From: Blastocatellia bacterium
Lineage (GTDB): Bacteria > Acidobacteriota > Blastocatellia > UBA7656 > JADIYM01
DNA length: 64,000 nucleotides
Assembly: GCA_021463145.1 (NCBI GenBank)
Contig: JAJTWZ010000009.1
Location: 1 to 64,000, forward strand
Reading direction: 5' to 3'
The position numbers and the translations under genes are program-made. The notes under the pieces are model-generated. The model worked only from the letters and a program-made list of their open reading frames with translations. It did not search any database and was not told where the DNA came from. Shown here piece after piece: positions 16,928-25,006 of the stretch. The stretch's first letter is position 1. The number at the start of each line of letters is the position of its first letter.

Positions 16928-17120
16928 GTGTCGAGCGCGGCGGCTTACTACGAAGCCTGCTGGAGTCCCGTGCCGGGCGAGTTGAAGCGGAAGAGCGCGC
17001 GTCCTCGGGTCGGAGATCCTGGAGAACTGGGCGGCTGCCGCGCCGGCAATTCTCGCTCATGCGAAAGCATCGGAGCCTACGAAGACAGGCCGTCGCACGC
17101 GGCGAAGATCGACTCGCTAA
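16928..17120 (+). pseudogene. Truncated, internally deleted copy of the AP2-like gene
   Basis: The stretch reads AAYYEACWSPVPGELKRK, as in the 15256-15813 gene (bases from about 15560). After an internal deletion of roughly 70 bases it rejoins the part corresponding to 15685-15813, including the ENWAAAAPAI segment and the basic TRRSTR end. The deletion shifts the frame, and the 5' half is absent. It is a remnant of a duplication with the same orientation as the intact gene. Confidence 0.7.
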
Positions 17121-17260
17121 GTGATGGCGATTCCGAGTTCCTCGGAACGTGATCGAATGATCACACAGTAGAATCGGATGTGTTACCTTGACGGCGTGGC
17201 GCCGGATCCAGGCCGGGCACGACTCGGTCGGAGCTTCCTTCGCGCCCGATCGAAAGCGCA

Positions 17261-18475
17261 ATGATCCCACGCAGCATTGCCGAGCTTGACGCCGCCGACC
17301 TCGCGCGGCTCGTCGATGTCCGCCAGGGCGAGACCCTGACGCTCGAGTTCAAGCGCGACCTGCCCGGCAATGACAGAGCATCGCTCGTGGAGTTCCTTGC
17401 CGACGTGTCGGCATTTGCGAATCGCTCGGGGGGAGACCTGGTCATTGGCATCGACGAAGAGACAACGGACGACGGCGACGCTGTGGCCTCGGCGATCGTA
17501 CCTATCGACAGCGACGACATCGACGGAAGCGTGAGGAGACTCGAGGATCTCGTGCGCAGCTCGATCAAGCCGCGCATTCTCGGTCTCCGCATTCAAGCTG
17601 TCCGAGTCGACAGCGACCGTGGAGGGTATGCCGTCGTCGTGCGAGTTCCGCGAAGCTGGAACGGACCACACGTCGTTGAACACTCCGGGCACTGGCGTTT
17701 CTACGTGCGTACGTCGAGGGGAAAGCATCAGATGGACATCAGCGAAGTCCGCGCCGCCTTTGACCTCACGGCATCAATCGGCGACCGGTTGACCGCATTC
17801 CGTAGGGACAGAGTGGACACTATCCGGGCCGAGATTGACCTTGGGAATCAGGTACCAACGATCCTTGTCCACGTCATGCCACTATCTGCCTTCGAGCCGG
17901 ACGCCGCGATTGATCTACTCTGCGCGGCGGACTCCGGGTCCCGGTTTCATAGCCTCGATTGGACACAGGAGCAGGAACCTCAGAACCTCCGATATCGCTT
18001 CGACGGACTCGAATGGTCAGGGCGCGACGCAAGGGATGGCACAACCGTTCTGTACCGGACGGGAATCGTCGAAGGCATCGACAGGCTCACGCTCACCAGA
18101 GGCCGGCCCAACGATCGAACGGCGTCCGCGCCTCAGGTCCAGGTTGGATTCCCGCAGCGGATTCTCGAAGGAGTGTTGCACTATCTGAACGGGCTTCGGG
18201 AACTCGAACTCGAAGGGCCGGTAGCCCTGGCTGTCACCTTGTTCTGCGTTGGCGGCCTCTATCTCGAAGCCCCTGCACGACGGGGGATGGAAGGGTTTGA
18301 GAGCCCCCGCTCACGTCACCCCGTCGATCGCAACGACCTCGTGCTACCGGTACGACTCCTCGCGTCGCCTGCCGATGATCCGAAGCCGATAGTCCAGGAG
18401 TACGCGGATATGATCTGGAACGCGGCCGGGGAACCCGCTTCGCCGACATGGACCGCGGACGACCGGAGTCGCTAG
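17261..18475 (+). CDS. AlbA_2 / Schlafen-type ATP- or nucleic-acid-binding domain protein
   Basis: The protein is 404 residues. Residues 20-70 match the AlbA_2 signature: E-x-L-T-L-E-F-K, a helix (SLVEFLADVSAFANRSGG), then DLVIGIDEE. The first 160 residues complete this domain with a strand-rich end (HWRFYVRTSRGKHQM). The C-terminal 240 residues are unassigned, with a hydrophobic patch near ALAVTLFCVGGLYLEAP. AlbA_2 proteins occur as regulators and in defence loci. There is no strong ribosome binding site. A 28-codon frame (17178-17264) overlaps its start by ATGA but is not convincing as a gene. Confidence 0.65.
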   Translation: MIPRSIAELDAADLARLVDVRQGETLTLEFKRDLPGNDRASLVEFLADVSAFANRSGGDLVIGIDEETTDDGDAVASAIVPIDSDDIDGSVRRLEDLVRSSIKPRILGLRIQAVRVDSDRGGYAVVVRVPRSWNGPHVVEHSGHWRFYVRTSRGKHQMDISEVRAAFDLTASIGDRLTAFRRDRVDTIRAEIDLGNQVPTILVHVMPLSAFEPDAAIDLLCAADSGSRFHSLDWTQEQEPQNLRYRFDGLEWSGRDARDGTTVLYRTGIVEGIDRLTLTRGRPNDRTASAPQVQVGFPQRILEGVLHYLNGLRELELEGPVALAVTLFCVGGLYLEAPARRGMEGFESPRSRHPVDRNDLVLPVRLLASPADDPKPIVQEYADMIWNAAGEPASPTWTADDRSR

Positions 18476-18540
18476 CTCGAGCACGCGACGGAGGGCCAAC
18501 TTCCGGCGAGCGTCGACGGAGAGACTGTCATACTCGCTCG

Positions 18541-18570
18541 TTGCTCACAGTTCTCGTGTCGTCGTAAGGT
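18541..18570 (+). promoter_or_regulatory. Promoter for a leaderless transcript ahead of the Cys-His-Asp protein
   Basis: TTGCTC (18541-18546), an 18-base spacer and TAAGGT (18565-18570) end 8 bases before ATG 18579. No Shine-Dalgarno sequence intervenes. This equals the spacing seen before the two RHH genes. Confidence 0.4.
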
Positions 18571-18578
18571 CATCACAC

Positions 18579-19211
18579 ATGGCAGCTGCGAAGAACGCAT
18601 CGAATCGACCCTCGCTCTCGACTCTTTCCGCGATTGCGACAATCACGACCGAGGAGTTGAAGCACGCACGCGAGGACCGCTCGTGCATCATGGCGGGAGT
18701 CGTTTATCTCGAGGTGTTGTCAGGACTAGGCTTCGAAGGAGCCTACCCGCTTACGGTGAAGCCTCAGGTGTTCAACCCGGCGTACGCGGAGCGACAACGT
18801 ACGCGAGCCCTCCCTTCGTCCGAGGAGGATCGCGAAGAGTGGTCAGCAGCTGGTTGTAAGTTTGTGGCCGTAGGACATGGTGAAGGTCGGCCCGATGCCT
18901 GGGCCGGTCACCTCGTGGCGGTCGTACCCGACGTAGATTCCGGCAAGGCACTCGTCGTAGATCTGACGATTCCACAGGCCAACGTCCCGAAGTGGGGGAT
19001 AGAGCTTCGGCCGCTTGCTTTCCTGGCGCGAGCTGACTTCCTCTCTGGCGCTGCGGAGTTCAAGGTCCCGGTTAATGGTTCACTCGCCGTCTATATGGCG
19101 TTTCCCGATGACCGCTCGTTCGAACGAACGCCCGTGTGGGTCAAAACGTCGAAGCGCCGAACGATCGTCCGAGGCATCCTCAAGCGAGTGGATTGGGAGA
19201 GGCTCGGATGA
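18579..19211 (+). CDS. Unknown protein with a papain/transglutaminase-like Cys-His-Asp pattern
   Basis: This is a 210-residue protein of no recognised family. A cysteine starts a hydrophobic helix (RSC36IMAGVVYLEVL), followed by WAGH111LVAVV and ALVVD128LTIPQ. The order, a helix-capping Cys, then His in a strand, then Asp in the next strand, is that of papain-fold and transglutaminase-like enzymes. It overlaps the next gene by 4 bases, so the two proteins probably act together. A two-gene toxin or defence module is possible. Confidence 0.5.
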   Translation: MAAAKNASNRPSLSTLSAIATITTEELKHAREDRSCIMAGVVYLEVLSGLGFEGAYPLTVKPQVFNPAYAERQRTRALPSSEEDREEWSAAGCKFVAVGHGEGRPDAWAGHLVAVVPDVDSGKALVVDLTIPQANVPKWGIELRPLAFLARADFLSGAAEFKVPVNGSLAVYMAFPDDRSFERTPVWVKTSKRRTIVRGILKRVDWERLG

Positions 19212-20110
19212 AAGTGCGCCCCGCTGCCGAACTGCTCAAGGATTTTGCGACCGTCAAGGACATCTTCCTCGAGATGCCTCCGTACCAGCGCTATACGCTC
19301 GAGGAGTCGACTCGCTCCCGAGTCGCGCACATAGAGAACTTTCGCGGCACGTTCGACTGTTACTGCGTGAGTTGCAAGAAGGAAAGCACGTTCGTTGACG
19401 TGCTTTCAGTACCCGGCAACCCGCCGCTTCCTCCGCCCGGAAGACGCGACGTTCGCAATCACAGTACCTTGTTGGTCGGGACCTCAGCATCCCCGCCGCC
19501 CTTAGAGGACAAGTCATTTACGTGCCGGTTCGTTTGCACGCGGAACAAGCGCCACACGATCGAGTTTCACTTCCGAGTTCAGCAGGGGTGTCTTCTGAAG
19601 ATCGGCCAGTTCCCGTCGATGATGGACCTGAAGACTTACGGCTATCGCAAGTACCAAAGCATCCTCGGCGACCGTTACCGCGAGCTCACCAAGGCCGCAG
19701 GCCTCTTCGCGCACGGCCTGGGCATTGGATCATTCGTCTACCTTCGACGGATCTTCGAGCGTCTCATAACCGAAGCTCATCAGCGTGCCGCACAAGCGGA
19801 CGGCTGGGACGATTCGCAGTGGAAAGACAGCCTCAGAATTGAAGAGAAGATCAGGCTCTTGAGATCACATTTGCCTGCCTTTCTCGCGGAGAACCGATCC
19901 ATCTACGCCGTACTCAGCAAGGGCATTCACGAGCTCTCGGAAGAAGAGTGCCTACGGTACTTTCCCGTGATTCGGGAGAGTATTGAAGCCATCCTCGACG
20001 AGCAGCTCGCAGAGCGAGCCAGCATCGTGCGTCGTAAGGACCTAGCACGGGAACTCGATCAGATCACGGCAGACGCAAATACCAAGAACGTCCCGAAAAA
20101 GGACCTGTGA
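19208..20110 (+). CDS. Zinc-ribbon-like protein with helical C-terminus
   Basis: ATG 19208 overlaps the upstream stop (ATGA) and gives 300 residues. Near residue 50 a cluster C51-x-C53-x2-C56 is followed about 50 residues later by C-x3-C, a likely metal-binding ribbon. The C-terminal 150 residues are helical: GIGSFVYLRRIFERLITEA, a KIRLLRSHLP helix and SKGIHELSEEECLRYFPVI. This layout recalls HEPN/DUF4145-like helical domains with an E-x-x-H-like surface, but the match is weak. It is the coupled partner of the preceding Cys-His-Asp protein. Confidence 0.5.
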   Translation: MKVRPAAELLKDFATVKDIFLEMPPYQRYTLEESTRSRVAHIENFRGTFDCYCVSCKKESTFVDVLSVPGNPPLPPPGRRDVRNHSTLLVGTSASPPPLEDKSFTCRFVCTRNKRHTIEFHFRVQQGCLLKIGQFPSMMDLKTYGYRKYQSILGDRYRELTKAAGLFAHGLGIGSFVYLRRIFERLITEAHQRAAQADGWDDSQWKDSLRIEEKIRLLRSHLPAFLAENRSIYAVLSKGIHELSEEECLRYFPVIRESIEAILDEQLAERASIVRRKDLARELDQITADANTKNVPKKDL

Positions 20111-20532
20111 GCTCATTGCGATGCACGTGGCGCATCCACACTCGAACCTCTGGGCGCACGTACCCGGAATCTGCTGCGGCTTGCTTTCGGATCGACGAGC
20201 TGCTTGCCTTCGGACGACATCCACGGCGCGCGGACGCTGGCGTCTAGCACGGCTGCGAAGGCGCGTCCGGGGAAGTGACCTCTCCGTTACAGGCAGTGTC
20301 CCGGCGATCGAAGACTTATCCAAGCGTCTTGTTACTTCCTATTAACTAGCAAGCAGAGTGACTTGTCGCGAGCGCCCAAGAGTACTATACATGGAGAGGC
20401 ACGGGAACGCGGACATGCACGATGTGAGGTCGATGGAAAGCGTTGCTGACCTTGAACTCACACCGATCGATTCAGTTCTAACGGTCCTTCGCGGGCCTGA
20501 CGAGAAACTCCGACTTGTGAGGAAGGTGCATC
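20111..20532 (+). promoter_or_regulatory. Intergenic region with a promoter for the aegerolysin-like gene
   Basis: No gene is supported in these 422 bases. TTGTCG (20363-20368), a 17-base spacer and TATACA (20386-20391) form a plausible promoter. It implies a leader of about 135 bases before ATG 20533, long enough for regulation. No riboswitch fold was recognised. Confidence 0.4.
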
Positions 20533-20895
20533 ATGGCGGTGCGTTCATTTCACGTGAGTCTTCGCAATATCACGAACGTTCAGTTTCGCATCAACAAGGA
20601 GTCGTTGAAGCTACTTCACGGCATGTGGTCTAAGGATGGCGGTTTTGTTCCACCGGAAGTCATAGAGCCGATGTCTCGCGTTGAATGGGCGAGCGAGTCC
20701 TCAGGTGCTGGCACTGGCACTGAAGGACAAGTCGAGTACTTGTCTTCTTCCGGCTCACTGGCAATTCACTGGAACAACCCTTTTGTTGGATCCAATGACC
20801 TTAACGTTGTTCCACCCAAAGGTCATACCTTCGTTTCAACTGACATCTCGGGCGATGACGCAAGGGTTGAGATTACGCTCACTCCGATTGTCTGA
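20533..20895 (+). CDS. Aegerolysin-like protein
   Basis: This is a 120-residue protein starting behind GAGGAAGG. The pattern matches the aegerolysin beta-sandwich: an N-terminal strand with FHVSLRNITNVQFRI, a central region, then G-T-G-T-E-G (about residues 60-65) and W80-N-N-P-F-V-G-S-N, followed by a final strand pair. The GTEG and WxxPxxGxN motifs are the family hallmark. Aegerolysins bind membrane lipids and, with a MACPF partner, form pores; many bacterial ones act alone or with unknown partners. No MACPF gene is near. Base composition is less GC-rich than the neighbours, and a long leader precedes it, both suggesting separate acquisition. Confidence 0.65.
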   Translation: MAVRSFHVSLRNITNVQFRINKESLKLLHGMWSKDGGFVPPEVIEPMSRVEWASESSGAGTGTEGQVEYLSSSGSLAIHWNNPFVGSNDLNVVPPKGHTFVSTDISGDDARVEITLTPIV

Positions 20896-20911
20896 GCCAA
20901 GCTCGGCTCAG
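20892..20911 (+). terminator. Hairpin at the aegerolysin-like stop codon
   Basis: CTGAGCC (20892-20898), a 6-base loop and GGCTCAG (20905-20911) form a perfect 7-bp stem that includes the TGA stop. No T-run follows, so it may be a transcript-end or stability element rather than an intrinsic terminator. Confidence 0.35.
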
Positions 20912-21098
20912 GATATGAATGGGCTGTCTTGCGGAATGGTTCCGTCGCATCAGTAGTTGTCTCTGACGCCGACCAGGTATCGTCTCATTTGGTCACTCTC
21001 GGGGCAGAACGAGCTTCGATGGAGGCCTCGTCATTCTTCCGCAACTCGCGATGAGGCGGAGGAGATTGGACCCCCTCACACGGAAGGCCGCACGCCCG

Positions 21099-22427
21099 AT
21101 GTTGGACTCCCCATTAAGTGTTCATATCGTAGGAATTGGTGGCGCGGGAACGTCGGCACTAGCGCAGTATCTCCGCGCGACGGGACACACTGTCACAGGA
21201 TCGGACATCGGAGACAGTGTGACACTTCACCGGCTGGCAGCCGCAGGAATCCAGGTCAGCCTTGGACACCGCAACACCAATCTCCCTGATGCCGTCGATC
21301 TCGTAGTAAGAACGCGAGCCGTGGACGGAACAAACGCGGAGCTCTTCGAAGCAACGCGTCGCGGCATCCCGGTTGTGACCTATGGAGAGGCCGTTGGAGC
21401 GCTCACGCGACGGTTACGAACGCTCGCTGTTGCAGGTACGCATGGAAAGTCAACAACGACGGCCATGCTCGGCCTCGCGCTCATCGCCGGAGGCCTCGAC
21501 CCGACCGTCATTGTAGGCGCAACGGTCGAAGCCTTCGGCAACTCAAACTTTCGTTTCGGTTCAGGACCGCATCTCGTGCTCGAGGCTTGCGAGTTCGAGG
21601 GGACGTTCCTGGATTACACACCCGAGATCGCGATCGTCCTCAACATCGAGCACGACCACATCGACTGCTACCCTTCGGAGGAGTCCTACGTAGCCGCCTT
21701 CCGGCACTTCGTTGCCGGCGTTGCCGACGGCTGCGTGCTCTTTGACTCGAGCGACCCGAACGCGGCAGCACTTCGCGATGAATGGGGCGGACGCTCGGGC
21801 GCCCTTACCTTTTCGGTCGACGGCTTCACCTTCGATGCGCACGCTTTCCCGTATCCGAAGCTTTTGATCGGAGGCGACCACAACCGGCGAAACGCGTCCT
21901 TTGCGATAGCCGCCGCGCTTCGTTGTGGCGTATCCGAGCGGGATGCGCGCGAAGCACTCGAAGGCTTCTCTGGTATCGGGAGACGTTTCGAGCCGCGAGG
22001 AGTACTTCCGTCTGGAGCCCGCTGGTTCGACGACTATGCCCACCATCCGACCGAAGTGGCGGCGACGATTGCCATGGCTCGCGAGATAGCCCCGACCAGC
22101 CGCCTCGTGTGCGTCTTTCAGCCCCACCAGCGCGGTCGGCTCCTTCACTTCCTCGAGGCGTTCTCGCACGCACTGAAAGGCGCTGACATGGTCCTCGTTT
22201 CCGATGTGTTCGCCGCACGAGAGAGCGCCGTTGACGAAACACGAAGTGCGGAGCACGACCTCGTCGATCGCATCGTACAGAATGGAGGCCGAGCCGAGCA
22301 CGTCTCCGAACTCCAGAACGTCGCAGCGTGGCTGCTGACGTCGACTTCACCGCACGACGTCGTCGTGACAATGGGAGCCGGCGACCTCCACAGCATTGGG
22401 GATCTCTTCGAAGACGGCGGAGCGTGA
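21099..22427 (+). CDS. murC: UDP-N-acetylmuramate--L-alanine ligase
   Basis: The protein is 442 residues from ATG 21099; an earlier in-frame ATG would add 16 basic residues not usual for the family. It adds L-Ala to UDP-MurNAc in the cytoplasm, the first step of stem-peptide synthesis. Rossmann-like VHIVGIGGAGTSALA is at the N-terminus, the ATP loop G-T-H-G-K-S-T begins at about residue 113, the central domain has N-I-E-H-D-H, and the C-terminal substrate motif DDYAHHPTE starts at 311. All key motifs are intact. It faces a murA gene across a shared hairpin. An unlinked mur pair beside a glycosyltransferase and an aldolase, among accessory genes, suggests an additional copy with a specialised role. 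Confidence 0.88.
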   Translation: MLDSPLSVHIVGIGGAGTSALAQYLRATGHTVTGSDIGDSVTLHRLAAAGIQVSLGHRNTNLPDAVDLVVRTRAVDGTNAELFEATRRGIPVVTYGEAVGALTRRLRTLAVAGTHGKSTTTAMLGLALIAGGLDPTVIVGATVEAFGNSNFRFGSGPHLVLEACEFEGTFLDYTPEIAIVLNIEHDHIDCYPSEESYVAAFRHFVAGVADGCVLFDSSDPNAAALRDEWGGRSGALTFSVDGFTFDAHAFPYPKLLIGGDHNRRNASFAIAAALRCGVSERDAREALEGFSGIGRRFEPRGVLPSGARWFDDYAHHPTEVAATIAMAREIAPTSRLVCVFQPHQRGRLLHFLEAFSHALKGADMVLVSDVFAARESAVDETRSAEHDLVDRIVQNGGRAEHVSELQNVAAWLLTSTSPHDVVVTMGAGDLHSIGDLFEDGGA

Positions 22428-22441
22428 CGTCAGCGGCCGCG

Positions 22442-22463
22442 AACCCAATGAGGACATCGGGTT
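22442..22463. terminator. Bidirectional hairpin between murC and murA
   Basis: AACCCAATG (22442-22450), loop AGGA and CATCGGGTT (22455-22463) form a 9-bp stem with one A-C mismatch that becomes a G-U pair on the minus-strand RNA. It lies between two convergent stops. Confidence 0.45.
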
Positions 22464-22472
22464 TGGTGCCGC

Positions 22473-23834
22473 TTAGCGAGGGACCGGACGCGTCGTGCGC
22501 TTGATGTCGAGGTTCAGTGATGAGAGCCTTGGCACAATGTCGCCGTAACCGCGTTCGAGCAGTGCGACGTTGCTCACAATCGACCGGCCTTCGGCCATGG
22601 CGGCCGCGATGATGTAGGCAAGTCCCGCGCGCAGGTCCGGGATCTGGATCTCGGTATCGCGCGCCACCAGCTGTGTCGGGCCGCTGAGGATCGCGCTGTG
22701 GTCGTACCCCTTGTCGCGGTATCGACACGGCAGGGAACCGAGGCAATGCGAGGTAAGCTGAGAATTAGCGCCCAGCTTGCTCAGCGCTCGCAAGTACCCG
22801 AACCTGTCCTCGTAGACCGTCTCGTGTACAATCGAGATTCCTTCGCACTGAGTCAGAACGACAGCAAACGGCTGTTGCCAGTCGGTCGAAAACCCCGGAT
22901 ACACGTCCGTTTCGATGACTGCGGGGCGCATCGTCGAACTTTCGCGAAAGAACTCGACAGCACCCGATTCCAGGCGAGTGTAGCCGCCTCCGACCTGCCG
23001 AAAGTGCGAGAGAAAGTTGCCGAGATGCTCGAGCGTGACGCCATTGACCGTGATTCGACCGTTCGATGCGCAAGCGAGGCTTGCCCATGACGCTGCTTCG
23101 ATTCGGTCTCCAGAGATTCGGGTAAAGGTTCCGCTCAGGCGCTCGACGCCTTCAACTCGGATTTCGCGGCCGGGAGACGTAAAGATCACGGCGCCCATCG
23201 ACCGGAGCATCGTGATGAGTTCGAGGATCTCGGGTTCGACGGCGGCGTTAGCTATGACCGATCGACCCTGAGCGAGGACACTCAGGAAGAGGCACGTTTC
23301 CGTTGCGCCTACACTGGGGTACTCGAGGCGAATGTGCGCAGCCTGCAGGCGTGGCCCGCGACGCATCGCCGCGTACCCCTCGTCCGTCTCTTCCACCACT
23401 CCGCCGAACGCTTCGATTGCCCGAAGATGAAAGTCGACGGGCCGCCTCCCGATGTTGCAACCGCTCAGCGCCGGAACCGAGACGCGTTCGAATTTGTGCA
23501 GCAGTGGCCCAACGAGAAGTATCGGAATACGATTGCTCGCCGAATCCGGATGCTGAACATCAGGCCGTATAACGGTCGTCGGGTCGACGACCACCGTGCT
23601 CCCGTCAGTCGTGACGGTCGCGCCGATCGACATCAACATCTGTTCGGTGATCGCGACGTCGCCGATCGGCGGAGCGTTCTGGAACGTCGTTGGAGAGTCG
23701 CCGAGCAATGCGGCGACCATCGCCTTGGTGGCGAAGTTCTTTGATCCGAGGACGGTGAGCTCGCCTTCCACTGGCTTGCCGCCAGTAATCTCGTATACGG
23801 GCTCGGTCTTTGCCTGGACTCCGGTTTCTGACAT
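22473..23834 (-). CDS. murA: UDP-N-acetylglucosamine 1-carboxyvinyltransferase
   Basis: The 453-residue enzyme of the EPSP-synthase fold transfers enolpyruvate from PEP to UDP-GlcNAc. Lys32 in LGSKNFATK matches the UDP-sugar-binding K22-N23 region. The PEP-binding and fosfomycin-target cysteine is Cys126 in ALSGCNIGRRPVD, and the late DLRAG arginine is present, so it should be active and fosfomycin-sensitive. A start ATG behind GGGAG lies 15 bases after the glycosyltransferase stop. It is the last gene of an aldolase-glycosyltransferase-murA operon. Confidence 0.88.
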   Translation of the reverse strand: MSETGVQAKTEPVYEITGGKPVEGELTVLGSKNFATKAMVAALLGDSPTTFQNAPPIGDVAITEQMLMSIGATVTTDGSTVVVDPTTVIRPDVQHPDSASNRIPILLVGPLLHKFERVSVPALSGCNIGRRPVDFHLRAIEAFGGVVEETDEGYAAMRRGPRLQAAHIRLEYPSVGATETCLFLSVLAQGRSVIANAAVEPEILELITMLRSMGAVIFTSPGREIRVEGVERLSGTFTRISGDRIEAASWASLACASNGRITVNGVTLEHLGNFLSHFRQVGGGYTRLESGAVEFFRESSTMRPAVIETDVYPGFSTDWQQPFAVVLTQCEGISIVHETVYEDRFGYLRALSKLGANSQLTSHCLGSLPCRYRDKGYDHSAILSGPTQLVARDTEIQIPDLRAGLAYIIAAAMAEGRSIVSNVALLERGYGDIVPRLSSLNLDIKRTTRPVPR

Positions 23835-23849
23835 CTCCGACTTGCTCCC

Positions 23850-24998
23850 TTACTTCGCTCCCCGGTCACCGTTGATGCGCTCGGCCAGGCTCAGGTATTG
23901 GTCTGCACAGGCATCCTCGGTGAACAGGGACGTCGCCCATTCGTGCGCCCCGTCCGTGTATGTCGTCCGCTGCTCGACACTCGTCTCAAGAAACGACCGG
24001 ATTGCGCGCCGACAGTCTACCGGATCCGAGCCCCGAAAGCTCAGCCTTCGATCGAACGCCAACAGTTCGCCGACACCACCCTCGTCGGCGCCGAGCACGG
24101 GGAGACCGCTCGCCAGCGCTTCCGCCACAACACGTCCGAATGCCTCAAGTCCACACGGGTGAAGCAAACAGCCGGCTTCTCGAAACCAGGGCAGAGGGTC
24201 GCGCTGCCATCCATGAAAACGAACACACACCTCATTCGTCTCGGCTCGTACTTGTCGCCGGAGCCGGGTCAGGTCCGGACCTTCACCGATGACATCAAGC
24301 TGCAACCATGGCCGTTCGGCCGCCTCCGCAATGAAGGCCGTCAGCGCGACGTCGATTCTCTTCCAGGGGACAAGGCGCGACGCTATGAGGAACGAGTTAG
24401 CCCGGCAGCAGCGCCGCCCCCGTTCGCGCCCGCATTCGAAAAACTCAGATCCGACCGGATTGTAGATTCGAACGAGACTGCCGTATCCAGGCATGAACGG
24501 CCGGATCGAGTCAATGCAGGCGTTGCTGACGCCAACAATCGCCGACGCAGCGGCGAACCGCACCCAGTCAAAGCTCTGCCAGGCGACGAGCGCGAGGTCC
24601 CTTGAGTCCTTGTCTCGCAGCGCACGGATTTCGAGATCGGGAACCGCAAGTGCCCGGAAAACTACTGCGACAGGTACTGCCTCGCGGTGGGCGATCTCGA
24701 TGTCAACGGGACCCGTACGATGATTCGAAAAGAGTACAGTTCCGGACGCGGTTCGCCCTCCAACCGCCGATTGAACGGCACGCTTATACTCCTCGAGATC
24801 GCGATGTACCGACAGCGTGAAGGGTTCCGCCGTACCTTCGGGTGTGGACGGACTCCCTGACACGTCCCACATTACGACTGCCGTTGAAACGCCAAGGCGT
24901 GTGGTCAGATTTCGCGCCAGGAGGCGAATCGACTCCTCAGCTCCGCCGGCGCTTCCGGAAGCCCACGTAAAGACCAGTTGCCTGACTCGTGACGACAC
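23850..24998 (-). CDS. GT4-family glycosyltransferase
   Basis: This is a 382-residue GT-B enzyme. The N-terminal half has the Gly-rich SAGGAEESIRLLA loop. The C-terminal half shows the group 1 signatures LIASRLVPWKRID, LQLDVIGEGPD, the WQRDP strand, and the nucleotide-sugar motif E-A-F-G-R-V-V-A-E-A-L-A-S-G-L-P-V, in which the paired glutamates hold the donor. The acceptor is unknown. It lies 8 bases from the aldolase-like gene and 15 from murA, so the product may be a glycosylated wall or surface precursor. Confidence 0.8.
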   Translation of the reverse strand: MSSRVRQLVFTWASGSAGGAEESIRLLARNLTTRLGVSTAVVMWDVSGSPSTPEGTAEPFTLSVHRDLEEYKRAVQSAVGGRTASGTVLFSNHRTGPVDIEIAHREAVPVAVVFRALAVPDLEIRALRDKDSRDLALVAWQSFDWVRFAAASAIVGVSNACIDSIRPFMPGYGSLVRIYNPVGSEFFECGRERGRRCCRANSFLIASRLVPWKRIDVALTAFIAEAAERPWLQLDVIGEGPDLTRLRRQVRAETNEVCVRFHGWQRDPLPWFREAGCLLHPCGLEAFGRVVAEALASGLPVLGADEGGVGELLAFDRRLSFRGSDPVDCRRAIRSFLETSVEQRTTYTDGAHEWATSLFTEDACADQYLSLAERINGDRGAK

Positions 24999-25006
24999 GT
25001 GGTCAG

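Noticed and set aside
17178-17264. 28-codon leader peptide overlapping the AlbA_2 gene
   Set aside because: It has an ATGA overlap but no ribosome binding site and no regulatory hairpin. It could be chance.
20358-20633. 91-codon frame upstream of the aegerolysin-like gene
   Set aside because: It overlaps the aegerolysin-like gene in another frame, and its start lacks a ribosome binding site.
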